Assembly (NCBI GenBank): GCA_900755995.1 | Contig: CAAEIM010000076.1 | Coordinates: 1-53,858, forward strand | Origin: Clostridia bacterium | Lineage (GTDB): Bacteria > Bacillota > Clostridia > Oscillospirales > Acutalibacteraceae | Length of the DNA stretch: 53,858 bases | Reading direction: 5' to 3' | Part shown: positions 8,148 to 17,815 of the stretch, piece after piece | How the letters are laid out: each line of letters begins with the position of its first letter | Position numbering within the stretch: the first letter of the stretch is position 1 | Made by a program: the position numbers and the translations under genes | Notes under the pieces: generated by a model | Databases searched by the model: none | What the model was told of the DNA's origin: nothing | Seen by the model: the letters and a program-made list of their open reading frames with translations, nothing else

Positions 8148-8176
8148 ATTATACCACAATCTGCCTAGGCAATCAA
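8148..8176 (-). promoter_or_regulatory. promoter of aspS-gatCAB, with palindrome in the spacer
   Basis: On the minus strand TTGATT (8171-8176), 17-bp spacer, TATAAT (8148-8153). The spacer holds a perfect 10-bp palindrome TGCCTAGGCA (8162-8171), a possible operator. The leader to the ATG is only about 45 nt, so there is no room for a T-box. Confidence 0.7.
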
Positions 8177-8283
8177 TATTTTCAAAGATTTTTATTTTTT
8201 GATTTTATATTTTTTTACTTTATATGAAACAACTCGGCAGTACTTTGGCGCAGGAGTGTATATCTATATGATACCGGCTGCTT

Positions 8284-11200
8284 TTATTCAACGCTCTTTA
8301 AGCTTTCAACCATATTTACCTTTTTTATCTTAAATTCCATTACAAAGTTCACAATCATAGCAAAAGCAAAGGTGAGCAGGGCTGCAAAAATAAACGATGT
8401 GGGCAGAATCTCTCTGCCAAACATTACGTTATCAACCTCAATGGTAAGAATTATAAATCTCGTGAGAAATACGCCGAGTACCAAGCCGCAAATTATACCG
8501 AAAATTGTCAGAACAATGTTTTCTTTATAAATAACGCCTGAGGTTTCCTTGCTGTAAAAGCCCAGCACCTTAAAGGTAGCAATTTCACGCACACGCTCTG
8601 CAATATTAATATTTGTAAGGTTATAAAGCACTACAAATGCAAGCGTTGCTGCGCAGACAATCATTACAAGCACAACCATATTCAGTGAATTGAGCATATC
8701 CTCCATCTCACCCAAACCCGATGACATATAGGTAATGCCGGCAATCTTATCATTTGCAAGAATCTTTTTTCCGAATTTGTCCTGAATATCGTCACCCGTA
8801 CTGTTAAATACCACCTGAGCCATATTGTACTTCGGCTGCTCGCCGAATTTTTCTTCATAGAGCTTTGGAGAAATATAAACAAAATTACTGATATAATGCT
8901 CATATATTCCGCCTACCATAAGCTCAACCGTCTTATCATCAACAGTTACATTTATAGTATCGCCTGCTTGTACCGAAAGCTCATCAGCCATTTTTTCGTT
9001 TATCATAACAGCATCGTCCGAAATATCAAGATGACTGTGTTCTTCCCTTGTTCTAAGCTCAACTACCTGTGAGAAATTTTCAGGATCAGCCATAACCGAA
9101 AGATAGGTACTTTCATCCTTAACAACATTATTCTTGGAAACTACAATCTCCTGCTGATCTACAAGCATAATTGAAGACGCCTCTCCGGTATCTGTAATTG
9201 CCTTTACAAGATAGTCAAGCTCCTGCACAGTTGTGCTGTCCTTGGGAATTACAATCGCATTGTATTTAAAAATCTCACCGTACTGAGTGTCGGTCAGCGG
9301 AATAAAGCTGTTTTTCAGTCCGAAAGCCGCAACGATAAGTGCGGTACAGCCGGCAATACCTATGATAGTCATAAACATTCTTGACTTATATCTGAATATA
9401 TTTCTTGAGGTCAGCTTTGCCGAAAAATTCATATGCTTCCAAACCGGAGTAATTCTCTCAAGCAAAATTCTCTTGCCAGCTTTCGGAGTTTTAGGTCTTA
9501 AAATCTTTGCGCAGGTCTGTCTTAATTCTCTGACGCACACAATTACAGATACAAATAATGTGCACAACACCGCAGCAGCCACACCGAGTACAATACTCTG
9601 CATATCGGGAATTATTCTGATGTCAGGCATATAGTACATAATCTGATATGCGTTGTAAATTATATAGGGAAGTGTATTTATGCCAATCAGAATACCCACT
9701 GTACAGCCAAGTACACCTGCAAAAACTGCGTAGATGACAAATTTCATTATTATGCTCAGATTTCCGTAGCCAATCGCCTTTAATATGCCTATCTCCTTGC
9801 GTTTTTCTTCCACCAGTCTTGACATTGTGGTTACGCAAACCAGAACCGCAACAAGTAAAAAGAACACGGGAAATACCTGTGCAACCGAGTTAAGTCTTTC
9901 CACATTCTGAGAAAAGGTAGAATAGCCGGGTGTATCGTTCCTGTCAAATACATACCATTCAGGCTCTGCTATATTGTTTATTTCCTCTTCGGCATCGGCA
10001 ATTTTTTCCTCTGCCTCTTTAAATTTATCATCTGCCTCAGCCTTTGAATCATTGTACTGCTTCCACGCATCGTCAAGCTGTTCTCTGCCGGTTGTTTTCT
10101 GACTTTCAAGCTCCGTAATACCGCTGTTGTAACTTTCTTCAGCTTCAGTAAGCTCTTTTTCAGCCTGAGCTATCTTTGACTTTCCCTCTGATTTTTGGGT
10201 TTCGAGCTCTGCCTTGCCGTTTTCAAGCTGTTCCTCTGCAATTTGAAGCTGAGCAAGCGCTGAATCAAGCTGAGATTGCCCCTCCGCTTTTTGAGCTTCA
10301 AGCTCTGCTCTGCCGCTGTTGAGTTGTTCCTCAGCATTATTCAGCTGTTCTTCGGCTGCGCTGAGTTGAGCCTCATAGCCTGCAAGCGTTTCCTCAGCCT
10401 GTGAAAGCTGCCGGTTCAATACAGGCAGCAAGGCTTCGTCCTCAATAGCTTCAATCTGTGCCTTTAATTCCTCTATCTGAGAATTACAAAGTGCTATTGC
10501 GTACTCAAGCTGAGGTCTTTGATTTTCTTCAAACTCAGCCTTTGCAGCATTAAATTCAGTTTCTTTCTCAGTAAAAAGCTCCTCAGCCTGAGCAATTTCA
10601 GCGTTAAATTTCTCAAGCCCCGAATAATATTCCGTCTTAGCCGAGTCAATGCTCAACTGAGCTGACTCAAGCTCGCTTTCACCGGCAGCAATTCCGCTTT
10701 CATATTCGATTTTTGAAGCATCAAGCTGTGATTTGTTGTCATCAATCTGCTTTTGGGCAGTATCAAGCTGCGACTGAGCCTCTGCAATCTTACTGTTGTA
10801 TTCATTTTCCGAATCTTCAATTTCTGCTTTTGCGTCGGCAAGCTCATTTTGAGCATTTTCCTTTTCGACAGCGTAATCATTCTTACTGTCCTCAAGCTCC
10901 TTCTTTGCTTTGCCGATTACGTCTGTATCAAAAGCTTCGCAGCGCAAATCTGCGGTATCTTCAAGCGCAGAAGAAAAATTTATAATATTTTGCTCGTATT
11001 CATCATCAAAAGCAGAGGTTTCTCCCTGAGAACAGGTTGTTTTAACATACATTTCGGTGTATCTTTCAAAAATAAAATCCTCCTGAAATATATACATAAA
11101 TGCAGCCACTTTTCCGTTTCCTAAGGTTGTAGCCCCACGCTGATAAGAAATATACATAGGTGATTCAGCCTTGCCGACTATCGTGTATTCCAAAGTATCA

Positions 11201-11715
11201 ACCATATCGAGTGCATCGGAATCTCCGCTTTTTTGGTCAAATACAATCTTATCTCCAAGCTTGTAGCTACTGCTGCCTGCGCTGCCGTATTCTACAAGAA
11301 TTTCTCCCTTTTTTTCGGGCAGTCTGCCCTCCATTACATTCAGGGTATTAAGGGCTTTGTAATTATCATAGCTTTCAGGTGCAGACATTACTCTGATAAC
11401 CTTGCCGTTACTGCTGCCGACCGTTGTTTTGATTATAAGATCTGCAAAATATGACGGCATTACGTCTGTTACATTGTCAAGCTTTGCTACCTCATTTACA
11501 TCATCATCACTAAAGCCGACAGTTGATACAAGGCGGTAATCCATAAGCTCTGTCTGCGAATAATATTCATCAGCCATACCGTACATTGAAGGCACGGTAG
11601 CTTTAATTCCTGACAAAAATCCAACTCCGAGTGCGATTATGGCAAGAATAGAAAAAAATCTTGCCTTTGAGTCGGCAATTTCTTTGAAAGTATTTTTCAA
11701 TAGGGTTTTAGTCAA
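8284..11715 (-). CDS. ABC transporter permease, FtsX/MacB type, with long extracytoplasmic coiled coil
   Basis: 1143 aa. TM1 lies at about residues 17-37 (FFSILAIIALGVGFLSG). An extracytoplasmic domain of about 230 residues follows, then a coiled coil of roughly 330 residues (about 265-600) full of heptad-like repeats such as QLDSALAQLQIAEEQLENGK. Two FtsX/MacB cores follow, each with groups of TM helices (about 620-740 and the last 130 residues). Architecture is like large Firmicutes FtsX-domain permeases that work on envelope or export functions rather than classical import. The start codon is TTG behind GGGGAG. It is 30 nt downstream of its ATPase gene. Substrate unknown; the protein has no close functional equivalent I can name. 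Confidence 0.9.
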   Translation of the reverse strand: MTKTLLKNTFKEIADSKARFFSILAIIALGVGFLSGIKATVPSMYGMADEYYSQTELMDYRLVSTVGFSDDDVNEVAKLDNVTDVMPSYFADLIIKTTVGSSNGKVIRVMSAPESYDNYKALNTLNVMEGRLPEKKGEILVEYGSAGSSSYKLGDKIVFDQKSGDSDALDMVDTLEYTIVGKAESPMYISYQRGATTLGNGKVAAFMYIFQEDFIFERYTEMYVKTTCSQGETSAFDDEYEQNIINFSSALEDTADLRCEAFDTDVIGKAKKELEDSKNDYAVEKENAQNELADAKAEIEDSENEYNSKIAEAQSQLDTAQKQIDDNKSQLDASKIEYESGIAAGESELESAQLSIDSAKTEYYSGLEKFNAEIAQAEELFTEKETEFNAAKAEFEENQRPQLEYAIALCNSQIEELKAQIEAIEDEALLPVLNRQLSQAEETLAGYEAQLSAAEEQLNNAEEQLNSGRAELEAQKAEGQSQLDSALAQLQIAEEQLENGKAELETQKSEGKSKIAQAEKELTEAEESYNSGITELESQKTTGREQLDDAWKQYNDSKAEADDKFKEAEEKIADAEEEINNIAEPEWYVFDRNDTPGYSTFSQNVERLNSVAQVFPVFFLLVAVLVCVTTMSRLVEEKRKEIGILKAIGYGNLSIIMKFVIYAVFAGVLGCTVGILIGINTLPYIIYNAYQIMYYMPDIRIIPDMQSIVLGVAAAVLCTLFVSVIVCVRELRQTCAKILRPKTPKAGKRILLERITPVWKHMNFSAKLTSRNIFRYKSRMFMTIIGIAGCTALIVAAFGLKNSFIPLTDTQYGEIFKYNAIVIPKDSTTVQELDYLVKAITDTGEASSIMLVDQQEIVVSKNNVVKDESTYLSVMADPENFSQVVELRTREEHSHLDISDDAVMINEKMADELSVQAGDTINVTVDDKTVELMVGGIYEHYISNFVYISPKLYEEKFGEQPKYNMAQVVFNSTGDDIQDKFGKKILANDKIAGITYMSSGLGEMEDMLNSLNMVVLVMIVCAATLAFVVLYNLTNINIAERVREIATFKVLGFYSKETSGVIYKENIVLTIFGIICGLVLGVFLTRFIILTIEVDNVMFGREILPTSFIFAALLTFAFAMIVNFVMEFKIKKVNMVESLKSVE

Positions 11716-11745
11716 TGTTCTCTCCCCTTTCGCAGAAAAAACGGA

Positions 11746-12447
11746 TTACCATTCAATTTCTTCAACATTCTTTGGGTTATCATTGTAAGTATCCATAATA
11801 ACCCTGCCGCTTCTCATATTAATTATGTGGTCAGCCATAGGAGTAATAGCGGAATTATGTGTAATCAGCACAACCGTCATATTCTCCTTGCGACAGGTTT
11901 CCTGCAATAGCTTTAAAATCTGCCTTCCTGTGTTATAATCAAGTGCTCCCGTAGGCTCGTCACACAGCAGAAGCTTTGGTCGCTTAGCAAGAGCCCTTGC
12001 TATAGATACTCTCTGCTGTTCGCCGCCCGAAAGCTGAGCCGGAAAATTTTCGCTCCTCTCTTTAAGGCCAACGCTTTCAAGAGCCTTCATACTGTCCATA
12101 GGGTTTTTGCTGATTTGCGTTGCAAGCTCTACATTTTCCTTAGCCGTAAGATTTGGCACGAGATTATAAAACTGAAATACAAATCCTATGTCAAATCTCC
12201 TGTATTCAATAAGCTGCTTGCCGTTTAACTTACTTATATCTCTGCCGCCGACAATAATGCTTCCTTTTGTGCAGGTATCCATACCGCCCAGAATATTCAA
12301 AACTGTGGTTTTTCCTGCGCCCGACGCTCCTACAACTACGCAGAATTCACCCTGTTCAATATTAAAGGAAACACCCTCAACTGCGTTTATGATTATCTCT
12401 CCCATTTTATATATTTTGTAAACGTCTTTAAATTCAACCAGGCTCAT
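11746..12447 (-). CDS. ABC transporter ATP-binding protein, LolD/MacB type
   Basis: 233 aa. Start is the ATG at 12447 with GGAGG 6 nt upstream. Walker A GASGAGKTT, signature LSGGEQQR, Walker B LLLCDEPTGALD and the H-loop ITHN are all present. The segment EPTGALD and the length are typical of ATPases partnering MacB/FtsX permeases, here the giant permease directly downstream. The two genes form an operon with a promoter at 12514-12542. Confidence 0.93.
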   Translation of the reverse strand: MSLVEFKDVYKIYKMGEIIINAVEGVSFNIEQGEFCVVVGASGAGKTTVLNILGGMDTCTKGSIIVGGRDISKLNGKQLIEYRRFDIGFVFQFYNLVPNLTAKENVELATQISKNPMDSMKALESVGLKERSENFPAQLSGGEQQRVSIARALAKRPKLLLCDEPTGALDYNTGRQILKLLQETCRKENMTVVLITHNSAITPMADHIINMRSGRVIMDTYNDNPKNVEEIEW

Positions 12448-12513
12448 AATAACCTCCAAGCGGCAGATTTTTATATTTTTGAATATGTAGATTAATACTG
12501 ATAATAATATAAT

Positions 12514-12542
12514 ATTATAGCATTTTTTGTGCTAATTATCAA
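12514..12542 (-). promoter_or_regulatory. promoter of the ABC transporter operon
   Basis: Minus strand TTGATA (12537-12542), 17-bp spacer, TATAAT (12514-12519). A second ATGCTATAAT occurs just upstream. It is divergent from the pckA promoter about 70 bp away. Confidence 0.7.
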
Positions 12543-12613
12543 TATACAATTATAGCATATATGTTGAGTAATTCATATTGCACCAAATCCTGCCGGATTA
12601 ATTGCCAATTTGC

Positions 12614-12642
12614 TTGACTGGGGTATTATTTTGTGCTAAAAT
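12614..12642 (+). promoter_or_regulatory. promoter of pckA
   Basis: TTGACT (12614-12619), 17-bp spacer, TAAAAT (12637-12642). It leaves a leader of about 85 nt before the ATG. Confidence 0.7.
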
Positions 12643-12735
12643 ACTAAGGAACATAGGGTATTACGGCATATTGTCTGGTAATTGCAAATGCCGGCAGCTA
12701 TGTAATTAAGAAAAAACAGAAAGGTTGATACTGAA

Positions 12736-14340
12736 ATGGCAAAGATTGATTTAACTAAGTATGGTATTACCGGTACTACTGAAATTATCCATAATCCTTC
12801 TTATGATGAGCTTTTTGCTGAGGAAACAAAGGCTGATCTCGAAGGCTATGAAAAAGGACAGGAAACTGAGCTTGGCGCAGTTAATGTTATGACCGGTATT
12901 TACACAGGTCGTTCACCTAAAGATAAGTTCATAGTTATGGACGAAAATTCAAAGGACACTGTATGGTGGACTTCAGACGAATATAAGAACGATAACCACC
13001 CTGCTTCACAGGAAACCTGGGAAGCTGTTAAGAAGATTGCTCAGAACGAGCTTTCAAACAAGAAGCTCTATGTTGTAGATGCATTCTGCGGCGCTAACAA
13101 GGACACAAGAATGGCTGTTCGTTTTATCGTTGAGGTTGCTTGGCAGGCACACTTTGTTAAGAATATGTTTATCACTCCATCTGATGAGGAGCTTGAGAAC
13201 TTTGAGCCTGATTTCGTTGTTTACAACGCTTCTAAGGCTAAGGTTGAAAACTACAAGGAGCTTGGTCTTAACTCAGAAACAGCTGTACTTTTCAACATCA
13301 CAAGCCGTGAGCAGGTAATCGTAAACACTTGGTACGGCGGCGAGATGAAAAAGGGTATGTTCTCAATGATGAACTATTACCTCCCGCTCAAGGGTATTGC
13401 TTCAATGCACTGCTCAGCTAACACAGATATGGACGGCAAAAATACTGCTATTTTCTTTGGCCTTTCAGGTACAGGTAAAACTACACTTTCAACAGATCCT
13501 AAAAGACTTCTCATCGGTGATGACGAGCACGGCTGGGACGACAACGGTGTATTTAACTTTGAGGGCGGCTGCTATGCAAAGGTTATTAACCTTGACAAGG
13601 AATCAGAGCCAGACATCTACAACGCAATCAGAAAGGATGCTCTCCTTGAGAACGTAACTGTAGATAAGGACGGTAAGATTGACTTTAACGACAAGTCAGT
13701 TACAGAAAACACTCGTGTATCTTACCCAATTAACCACATTGATAACATTGTTCGCCCTGTATCTTCTGCACCTGCTGCAAAGAATGTTATCTTCCTTTCA
13801 GCTGATGCTTTCGGCGTACTTCCTCCTGTATCAATCCTTACTCCTGAGCAGACAAAGTACTACTTCCTCTCAGGCTTTACAGCTAAGCTTGCAGGTACAG
13901 AGCGTGGCATTACAGAGCCAACTCCAACATTCTCAGCTTGCTTCGGACAGGCTTTCCTTGAGCTTCACCCAACAAAGTATGCTGACGAGCTTGTAAAGAG
14001 AATGGAAAAGAGCGGTGCTAAGGCTTACCTCGTAAACACAGGCTGGAACGGCACAGGCAAGCGTATTTCAATTAAGGACACAAGAGGCATTATTGATGCA
14101 ATTCTTGACGGTTCAATTACAACTGCTCCTACAAAGACAATTCCTCACTTCAACTTTGAGGTTCCAACAGAGCTTCCTGGTGTTGATCCTGCTATTCTCG
14201 ATCCTCGTGACACATATGCTAATGTTGCTGATTGGGAAGCAAAGGCACAGGATCTTGCTTCTCGTTTCGTTAAGAACTTTGCTAAATACGAAGGCAACGA
14301 ACATGGCAGGGCTCTTGTTTCAGCAGGTCCTGAAGTATAA
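12736..14340 (+). CDS. pckA: phosphoenolpyruvate carboxykinase (ATP)
   Basis: 534 aa, full length for the ATP-dependent family. It interconverts oxaloacetate + ATP with PEP + CO2 + ADP; in fermenting gut Clostridia it often runs toward oxaloacetate. The kinase-1a motif GLSGTGKTTLSTD (about 240-252) and the metal/kinase-2 region LLIGDDEHGWDD (about 256-267) are intact, as is the substrate loop TGIYTGRSPKDKF (about 55-67). The codon use is strongly biased (many GCT, CTT, AAG), in keeping with high expression. The start ATG follows GAAAGGTTG. It has its own promoter and terminator. Confidence 0.97.
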   Translation: MAKIDLTKYGITGTTEIIHNPSYDELFAEETKADLEGYEKGQETELGAVNVMTGIYTGRSPKDKFIVMDENSKDTVWWTSDEYKNDNHPASQETWEAVKKIAQNELSNKKLYVVDAFCGANKDTRMAVRFIVEVAWQAHFVKNMFITPSDEELENFEPDFVVYNASKAKVENYKELGLNSETAVLFNITSREQVIVNTWYGGEMKKGMFSMMNYYLPLKGIASMHCSANTDMDGKNTAIFFGLSGTGKTTLSTDPKRLLIGDDEHGWDDNGVFNFEGGCYAKVINLDKESEPDIYNAIRKDALLENVTVDKDGKIDFNDKSVTENTRVSYPINHIDNIVRPVSSAPAAKNVIFLSADAFGVLPPVSILTPEQTKYYFLSGFTAKLAGTERGITEPTPTFSACFGQAFLELHPTKYADELVKRMEKSGAKAYLVNTGWNGTGKRISIKDTRGIIDAILDGSITTAPTKTIPHFNFEVPTELPGVDPAILDPRDTYANVADWEAKAQDLASRFVKNFAKYEGNEHGRALVSAGPEV

Positions 14341-14370
14341 TTTGTTCTGAATTTATACAGACATTAAAAC

Positions 14371-14406
14371 GGGTGCTTTCCCTGCGGAGAGCACCCATTT
14401 TTTATA
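14371..14406 (+). terminator. terminator of pckA
   Basis: GGGTGCT (from 14371) pairs with AGCACCC, followed by ATTTTTT. Confidence 0.85.
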
Positions 14407-14446
14407 TAATGCCGTAAAAGCTTACGCTTTCAAATATGAGGTTTTT

Positions 14447-15169
14447 ATGAGTAAAAAAAGAACAACAAAAAATAAAAGCAGCCCTAAAATCACACTGCCT
14501 GTCGCAATAATAACGCTTTGCTGCATAGCATTATTATTCATAATAAATTATGAGCCTGCAAAACAAAACATCTCTCTATCTTCTATTCCCGAATACTCAG
14601 GTTCACCGTATGTTGAGATTAATAATAACGAGCCGTATTTCAGCGAAGATGAATTTACTACATCATCATTTGAATATTATGCTGACTTAGACTCTCTGGG
14701 AAGATGCGGAACAGCATACGCCTGTGTTGGAACAGATATTATGCCAAGCGAGGAGCGAGGCTCAATAGGTCAGATAAAGCCCTCAGGCTGGCACACTGTA
14801 AAGTATGACTGTGTTGACGGAAAATACTTATACAACCGCTGTCATTTAATAGGCTATCAACTGACAGGTGAAAATGTAAACGAGAAAAATCTCATTACAG
14901 GCACCCGATATATGAATGTTGACGGTATGCTTCCGTTTGAGAATATCGTAGCCGACTATGTAAAGGAAACTGATAACCACGCATTATACAGAGTTACTCC
15001 GATTTTTAACGGTGATGACCTTGTAGCCCACGGTGTGCTTATGGAAGCAAAATCGGTTGAGGATAACGGAAAAGGACTTACCTTTTGCGTTTACTGCTAT
15101 AACGTGCAGCCTCAAATCAGTATAGACTATAAAACAGGCGATAGTACATATAGCAAGGGCGGTTATTAA
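14447..15169 (+). CDS. membrane-anchored DNA/RNA non-specific endonuclease (EndA-like)
   Basis: 240 aa. A basic N-terminus is followed by one TM anchor (about residues 17-37), so the nuclease domain faces outside. The beta-beta-alpha-metal core shows YNRCHLIGYQL (about 125-135), the Firmicute variant of the DRGH motif with the catalytic His, then NLITGTRYMN with the metal-ligand Asn. This matches the family of the pneumococcal EndA and streptococcal DNases. The expected role is DNA degradation at the cell surface for nutrition or uptake. The start ATG follows GAGG. No promoter is obvious; it lies just after the pckA terminator. Confidence 0.85.
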   Translation: MSKKRTTKNKSSPKITLPVAIITLCCIALLFIINYEPAKQNISLSSIPEYSGSPYVEINNNEPYFSEDEFTTSSFEYYADLDSLGRCGTAYACVGTDIMPSEERGSIGQIKPSGWHTVKYDCVDGKYLYNRCHLIGYQLTGENVNEKNLITGTRYMNVDGMLPFENIVADYVKETDNHALYRVTPIFNGDDLVAHGVLMEAKSVEDNGKGLTFCVYCYNVQPQISIDYKTGDSTYSKGGY

Positions 15170-15231
15170 TCTGACATATTCCAATCCATCTTATATTGTC
15201 ACGCCAATATTCCGCCTGAGAAAATAAATCA

Positions 15232-15272
15232 AGGCACAGCTGTGAGAACATACTCGTAGCTGTGCCTGTTTT
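15232..15272 (+). terminator. terminator of the nuclease gene
   Basis: Perfect 10-bp stem AGGCACAGCT / AGCTGTGCCT followed by GTTTT, between convergent genes. Confidence 0.75.
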
Positions 15273-15302
15273 AGTGTATATAATTATTAGTTATCCAAAG
15301 GC

Positions 15303-17657
15303 TTAAATGGACTCAAGCTTTATGCCTTCGCCGTCTGAGGTTATATTGATTGCCGAAAGTGAAGCAGAACCTGCATCAATCATTGCATTTGCAATCTTCT
15401 CCTCAACCTCCCGCCTGATAGTATTTCTCAAATCTCTTGCCCCGCTGCTGCCATTGCAGGACTTTTTAGCAAGGTATTCGCAGGCTTTGTCATCATAACT
15501 AAACTTAATGTGCTTTTCCTCCATTGTAGGAATATACTCAGAAAGCATTAAACCTGCTATCTTAACGAAATCCTGCTCTGTAAGGCTGTTAAAGACAATA
15601 ATTTCATCTACACGGGCAATAAATTCAGGACGCAGAAACTCAGAGAGCGCCTTCATAACCTTTTCTTTTGAAGCTTCCTCAGCTGACTTGCCAAAGCCGA
15701 GAGCATTTTCTCTGTTAGCCGAGCCTGCATTTGAAGTCATTATGATTACTGTATTCTCAAAGTTTACTGCTCTGCCGTGCGCATCGGTAACCTTGCCCTC
15801 GTCAAGTATCTGAAGAAGAATATTAAGTACATCGGGGTGTGCTTTTTCAATTTCATCAAACAGCAAAACCGAGTAGGGTCTGCGTCTTACCTTTTCTGTT
15901 ACCTGACCTGCCTCGTCATAACCGACATATCCCGGAGGTGAACCGATAATCTTAGATACCGAGTGCTTCTCCATAAATTCGGACATATCAAGTCTGATTA
16001 ATGTTTCGGGAGTATCAAAAAGCTCCTGACTGAGCACCTTTACAAGCTCGGTTTTGCCCACGCCTGTAGGGCCGACAAATATAAATGATGCAGGTCTGCG
16101 ACGGGGTGAAATCTGAACTCTGCTGCGTTTAATTGCAGATGCAAGAACCTCAACAGCCTCGTCCTGACCGATAATCTTCTTTTTAAGAGCATTTTCAATG
16201 TCTGCAAGCTTAGCAAGCTCGTTTTCTCTGATTCTTGAGGCAGGAATACCTGTCCAAAGCTCAATAACTGTGGCTATATCCTCCTCAGTAACCTTGGAAA
16301 CAAGGCTCTCCGGGTCAATTTTGGAAAGCTCGGAATCAACCTTTGCAAGTGATGTATTTACATTTGCAAGCTTTTCATAATCAATTTCATCTGCGGTAGA
16401 AATTTCCTCTTTTTGCAGATTAAGCTTCTGCTGCTCATCTATAAGCTTATCGTGCTTCTCCATATCCTTATTTCTGAGCGCTGCACAAGCGCAGCTTTCA
16501 TCAAGAAGGTCTATAGCTTTGTCCGGCAAAAAGCGGTCTGTTATGTATCTCTCTGAAAGCACAACAGTTTTGCGTACAACCTCATCCTCGACAATTACTC
16601 TGTGATGCTGCTCATAATAATTTTTGACGCCTGCAATAATATCTATAGTCTGCGCAATAGTAGGCTCGCCGACTTTTACGGGCTGGAAACGCCTTTCAAG
16701 CGCAGAATCTTTTTCTATGTATTTTCTGTATTCATTAAATGTTGTAGCGCCTATTACCTGAACCTCACCCCTTGAAAGAGCGGGTTTAAGTATATTAGCC
16801 GCATTCATTGTTCCCTCGTTGTCACCTGTGCCCACAAGTGAATGAACCTCATCAATAAAGAGAATTATATTTCCGTTTTCCTTGACCTCAGAAACAAGAC
16901 CCTTAATACGGCTCTCAAACTGTCCTCTGAACTGAGTTCCGGCAACAAGAGATGTAAGGTCAAGCAGATGAATTTCTTTATTTTTGAGGCGCTGAGGCAC
17001 GTTGCCGTCAGCTATTCTAAGAGCAAGTCCCTCTGCAATGGCGGTTTTACCGACACCCGGCTCGCCTATAAGGCAGGGATTGTTCTTCGTTCTGCGGGAA
17101 AGAATCTGAATTACTCGTTCAATTTCTTTATCTCTGCCGATTATGACGTCAATCCTGCCCTCTTTAGCCTTGCGTGTTAAATCCTCGCAGTAGAGATTAA
17201 GGTGCTTTCTGTTCTTTTCCTTTTTCTCTTTCTTTTTGGAATTTGCCTTTGCGCCGCTGTTTGAGCTGTCATCTTCCGCTTTTTTGCCGCCGAAAACATT
17301 GCTGAAAAACGCAGGAAAGGTTGGAGCACCGTGTGAAAAATCATCATCTTCGCTGCCTGTTTCTTCTCCCAAGTCAAAATCGCCCATACTTTCGGCGAGA
17401 TTATCAGCACCGAGCTGTTGCATAAGCTGAGAAATATCTCCGTCTTCTCCGATATTCTTCATAAGTGAGTCCATCTGATCCTGAACATTTTCAAGGTCAT
17501 CATCAGAAATACCCATCTTGTTTATTAAATCTTCAACAGGCTTAATACCAAGCTCCTTTGCGCAGGTAAGGCAGTAGCCCTTTGTGGCATTATCCTGTGG
17601 ATTGTTTGTTGAAACAAAAACGACAGCAGGTCGTTTTTCGCATCTGCTACAAAGCAT
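15303..17657 (-). CDS. clpE: ClpE-like AAA+ unfoldase with N-terminal zinc finger
   Basis: 784 aa. HSP100/Clp ATPase with two AAA+ modules. The N-terminus has two Cys pairs, CSRC (3-6) and CLTC (about 29-32), a zinc finger as in ClpE, and lacks the usual Clp_N repeat domain. An acidic/Ser-rich and Lys-rich linker follows (about 95-155). D1: GEPGVGKTAIAEG and ILFIDEVHSL; middle coiled coil about 400-460; D2: GPTGVGKTE and LLFDEIEKAHPD. It should unfold stress-damaged proteins for ClpP. It may equally be named a ClpC-type ATPase. I saw no CtsR-type heptad repeat upstream. It is a monocistronic unit. Confidence 0.9.
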   Translation of the reverse strand: MLCSRCEKRPAVVFVSTNNPQDNATKGYCLTCAKELGIKPVEDLINKMGISDDDLENVQDQMDSLMKNIGEDGDISQLMQQLGADNLAESMGDFDLGEETGSEDDDFSHGAPTFPAFFSNVFGGKKAEDDSSNSGAKANSKKKEKKEKNRKHLNLYCEDLTRKAKEGRIDVIIGRDKEIERVIQILSRRTKNNPCLIGEPGVGKTAIAEGLALRIADGNVPQRLKNKEIHLLDLTSLVAGTQFRGQFESRIKGLVSEVKENGNIILFIDEVHSLVGTGDNEGTMNAANILKPALSRGEVQVIGATTFNEYRKYIEKDSALERRFQPVKVGEPTIAQTIDIIAGVKNYYEQHHRVIVEDEVVRKTVVLSERYITDRFLPDKAIDLLDESCACAALRNKDMEKHDKLIDEQQKLNLQKEEISTADEIDYEKLANVNTSLAKVDSELSKIDPESLVSKVTEEDIATVIELWTGIPASRIRENELAKLADIENALKKKIIGQDEAVEVLASAIKRSRVQISPRRRPASFIFVGPTGVGKTELVKVLSQELFDTPETLIRLDMSEFMEKHSVSKIIGSPPGYVGYDEAGQVTEKVRRRPYSVLLFDEIEKAHPDVLNILLQILDEGKVTDAHGRAVNFENTVIIMTSNAGSANRENALGFGKSAEEASKEKVMKALSEFLRPEFIARVDEIIVFNSLTEQDFVKIAGLMLSEYIPTMEEKHIKFSYDDKACEYLAKKSCNGSSGARDLRNTIRREVEEKIANAMIDAGSASLSAINITSDGEGIKLESI

Positions 17658-17744
17658 AATCTGCTCCTTTATTTTTAAATTATTGCAGCGGCATAATCTG
17701 AGTTAATGCCGGTTACACAATTAACTATATATCCGCTAACATAT

Positions 17745-17773
17745 ATGATATATCATAATTAATAATTTTGCAA
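17745..17773 (-). promoter_or_regulatory. promoter of the clpE-like gene
   Basis: Minus strand TTGCAA (17768-17773), 17-bp spacer, TATCAT (17745-17750). The -10 overlaps a perfect 12-bp palindrome ATGATATATCAT (17745-17756), a possible operator. Confidence 0.5.
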
Positions 17774-17815
17774 TTCTTTTTTGTTGTTTTTTCTAATTAT
17801 TTTTCTTTGAGGAAG

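Noticed and set aside
9970..10900. Repeat-like stretch that could suggest a tandem repeat array or CRISPR
   Set aside because: The repetition is at the heptad/protein level of a coiled coil in the ABC permease, with variable DNA and no spacers.
17658..17815. CtsR operator upstream of the clpE-like gene
   Set aside because: I could not find the AGGTCAAA-type direct repeat; only an AT-rich palindrome over the -10.
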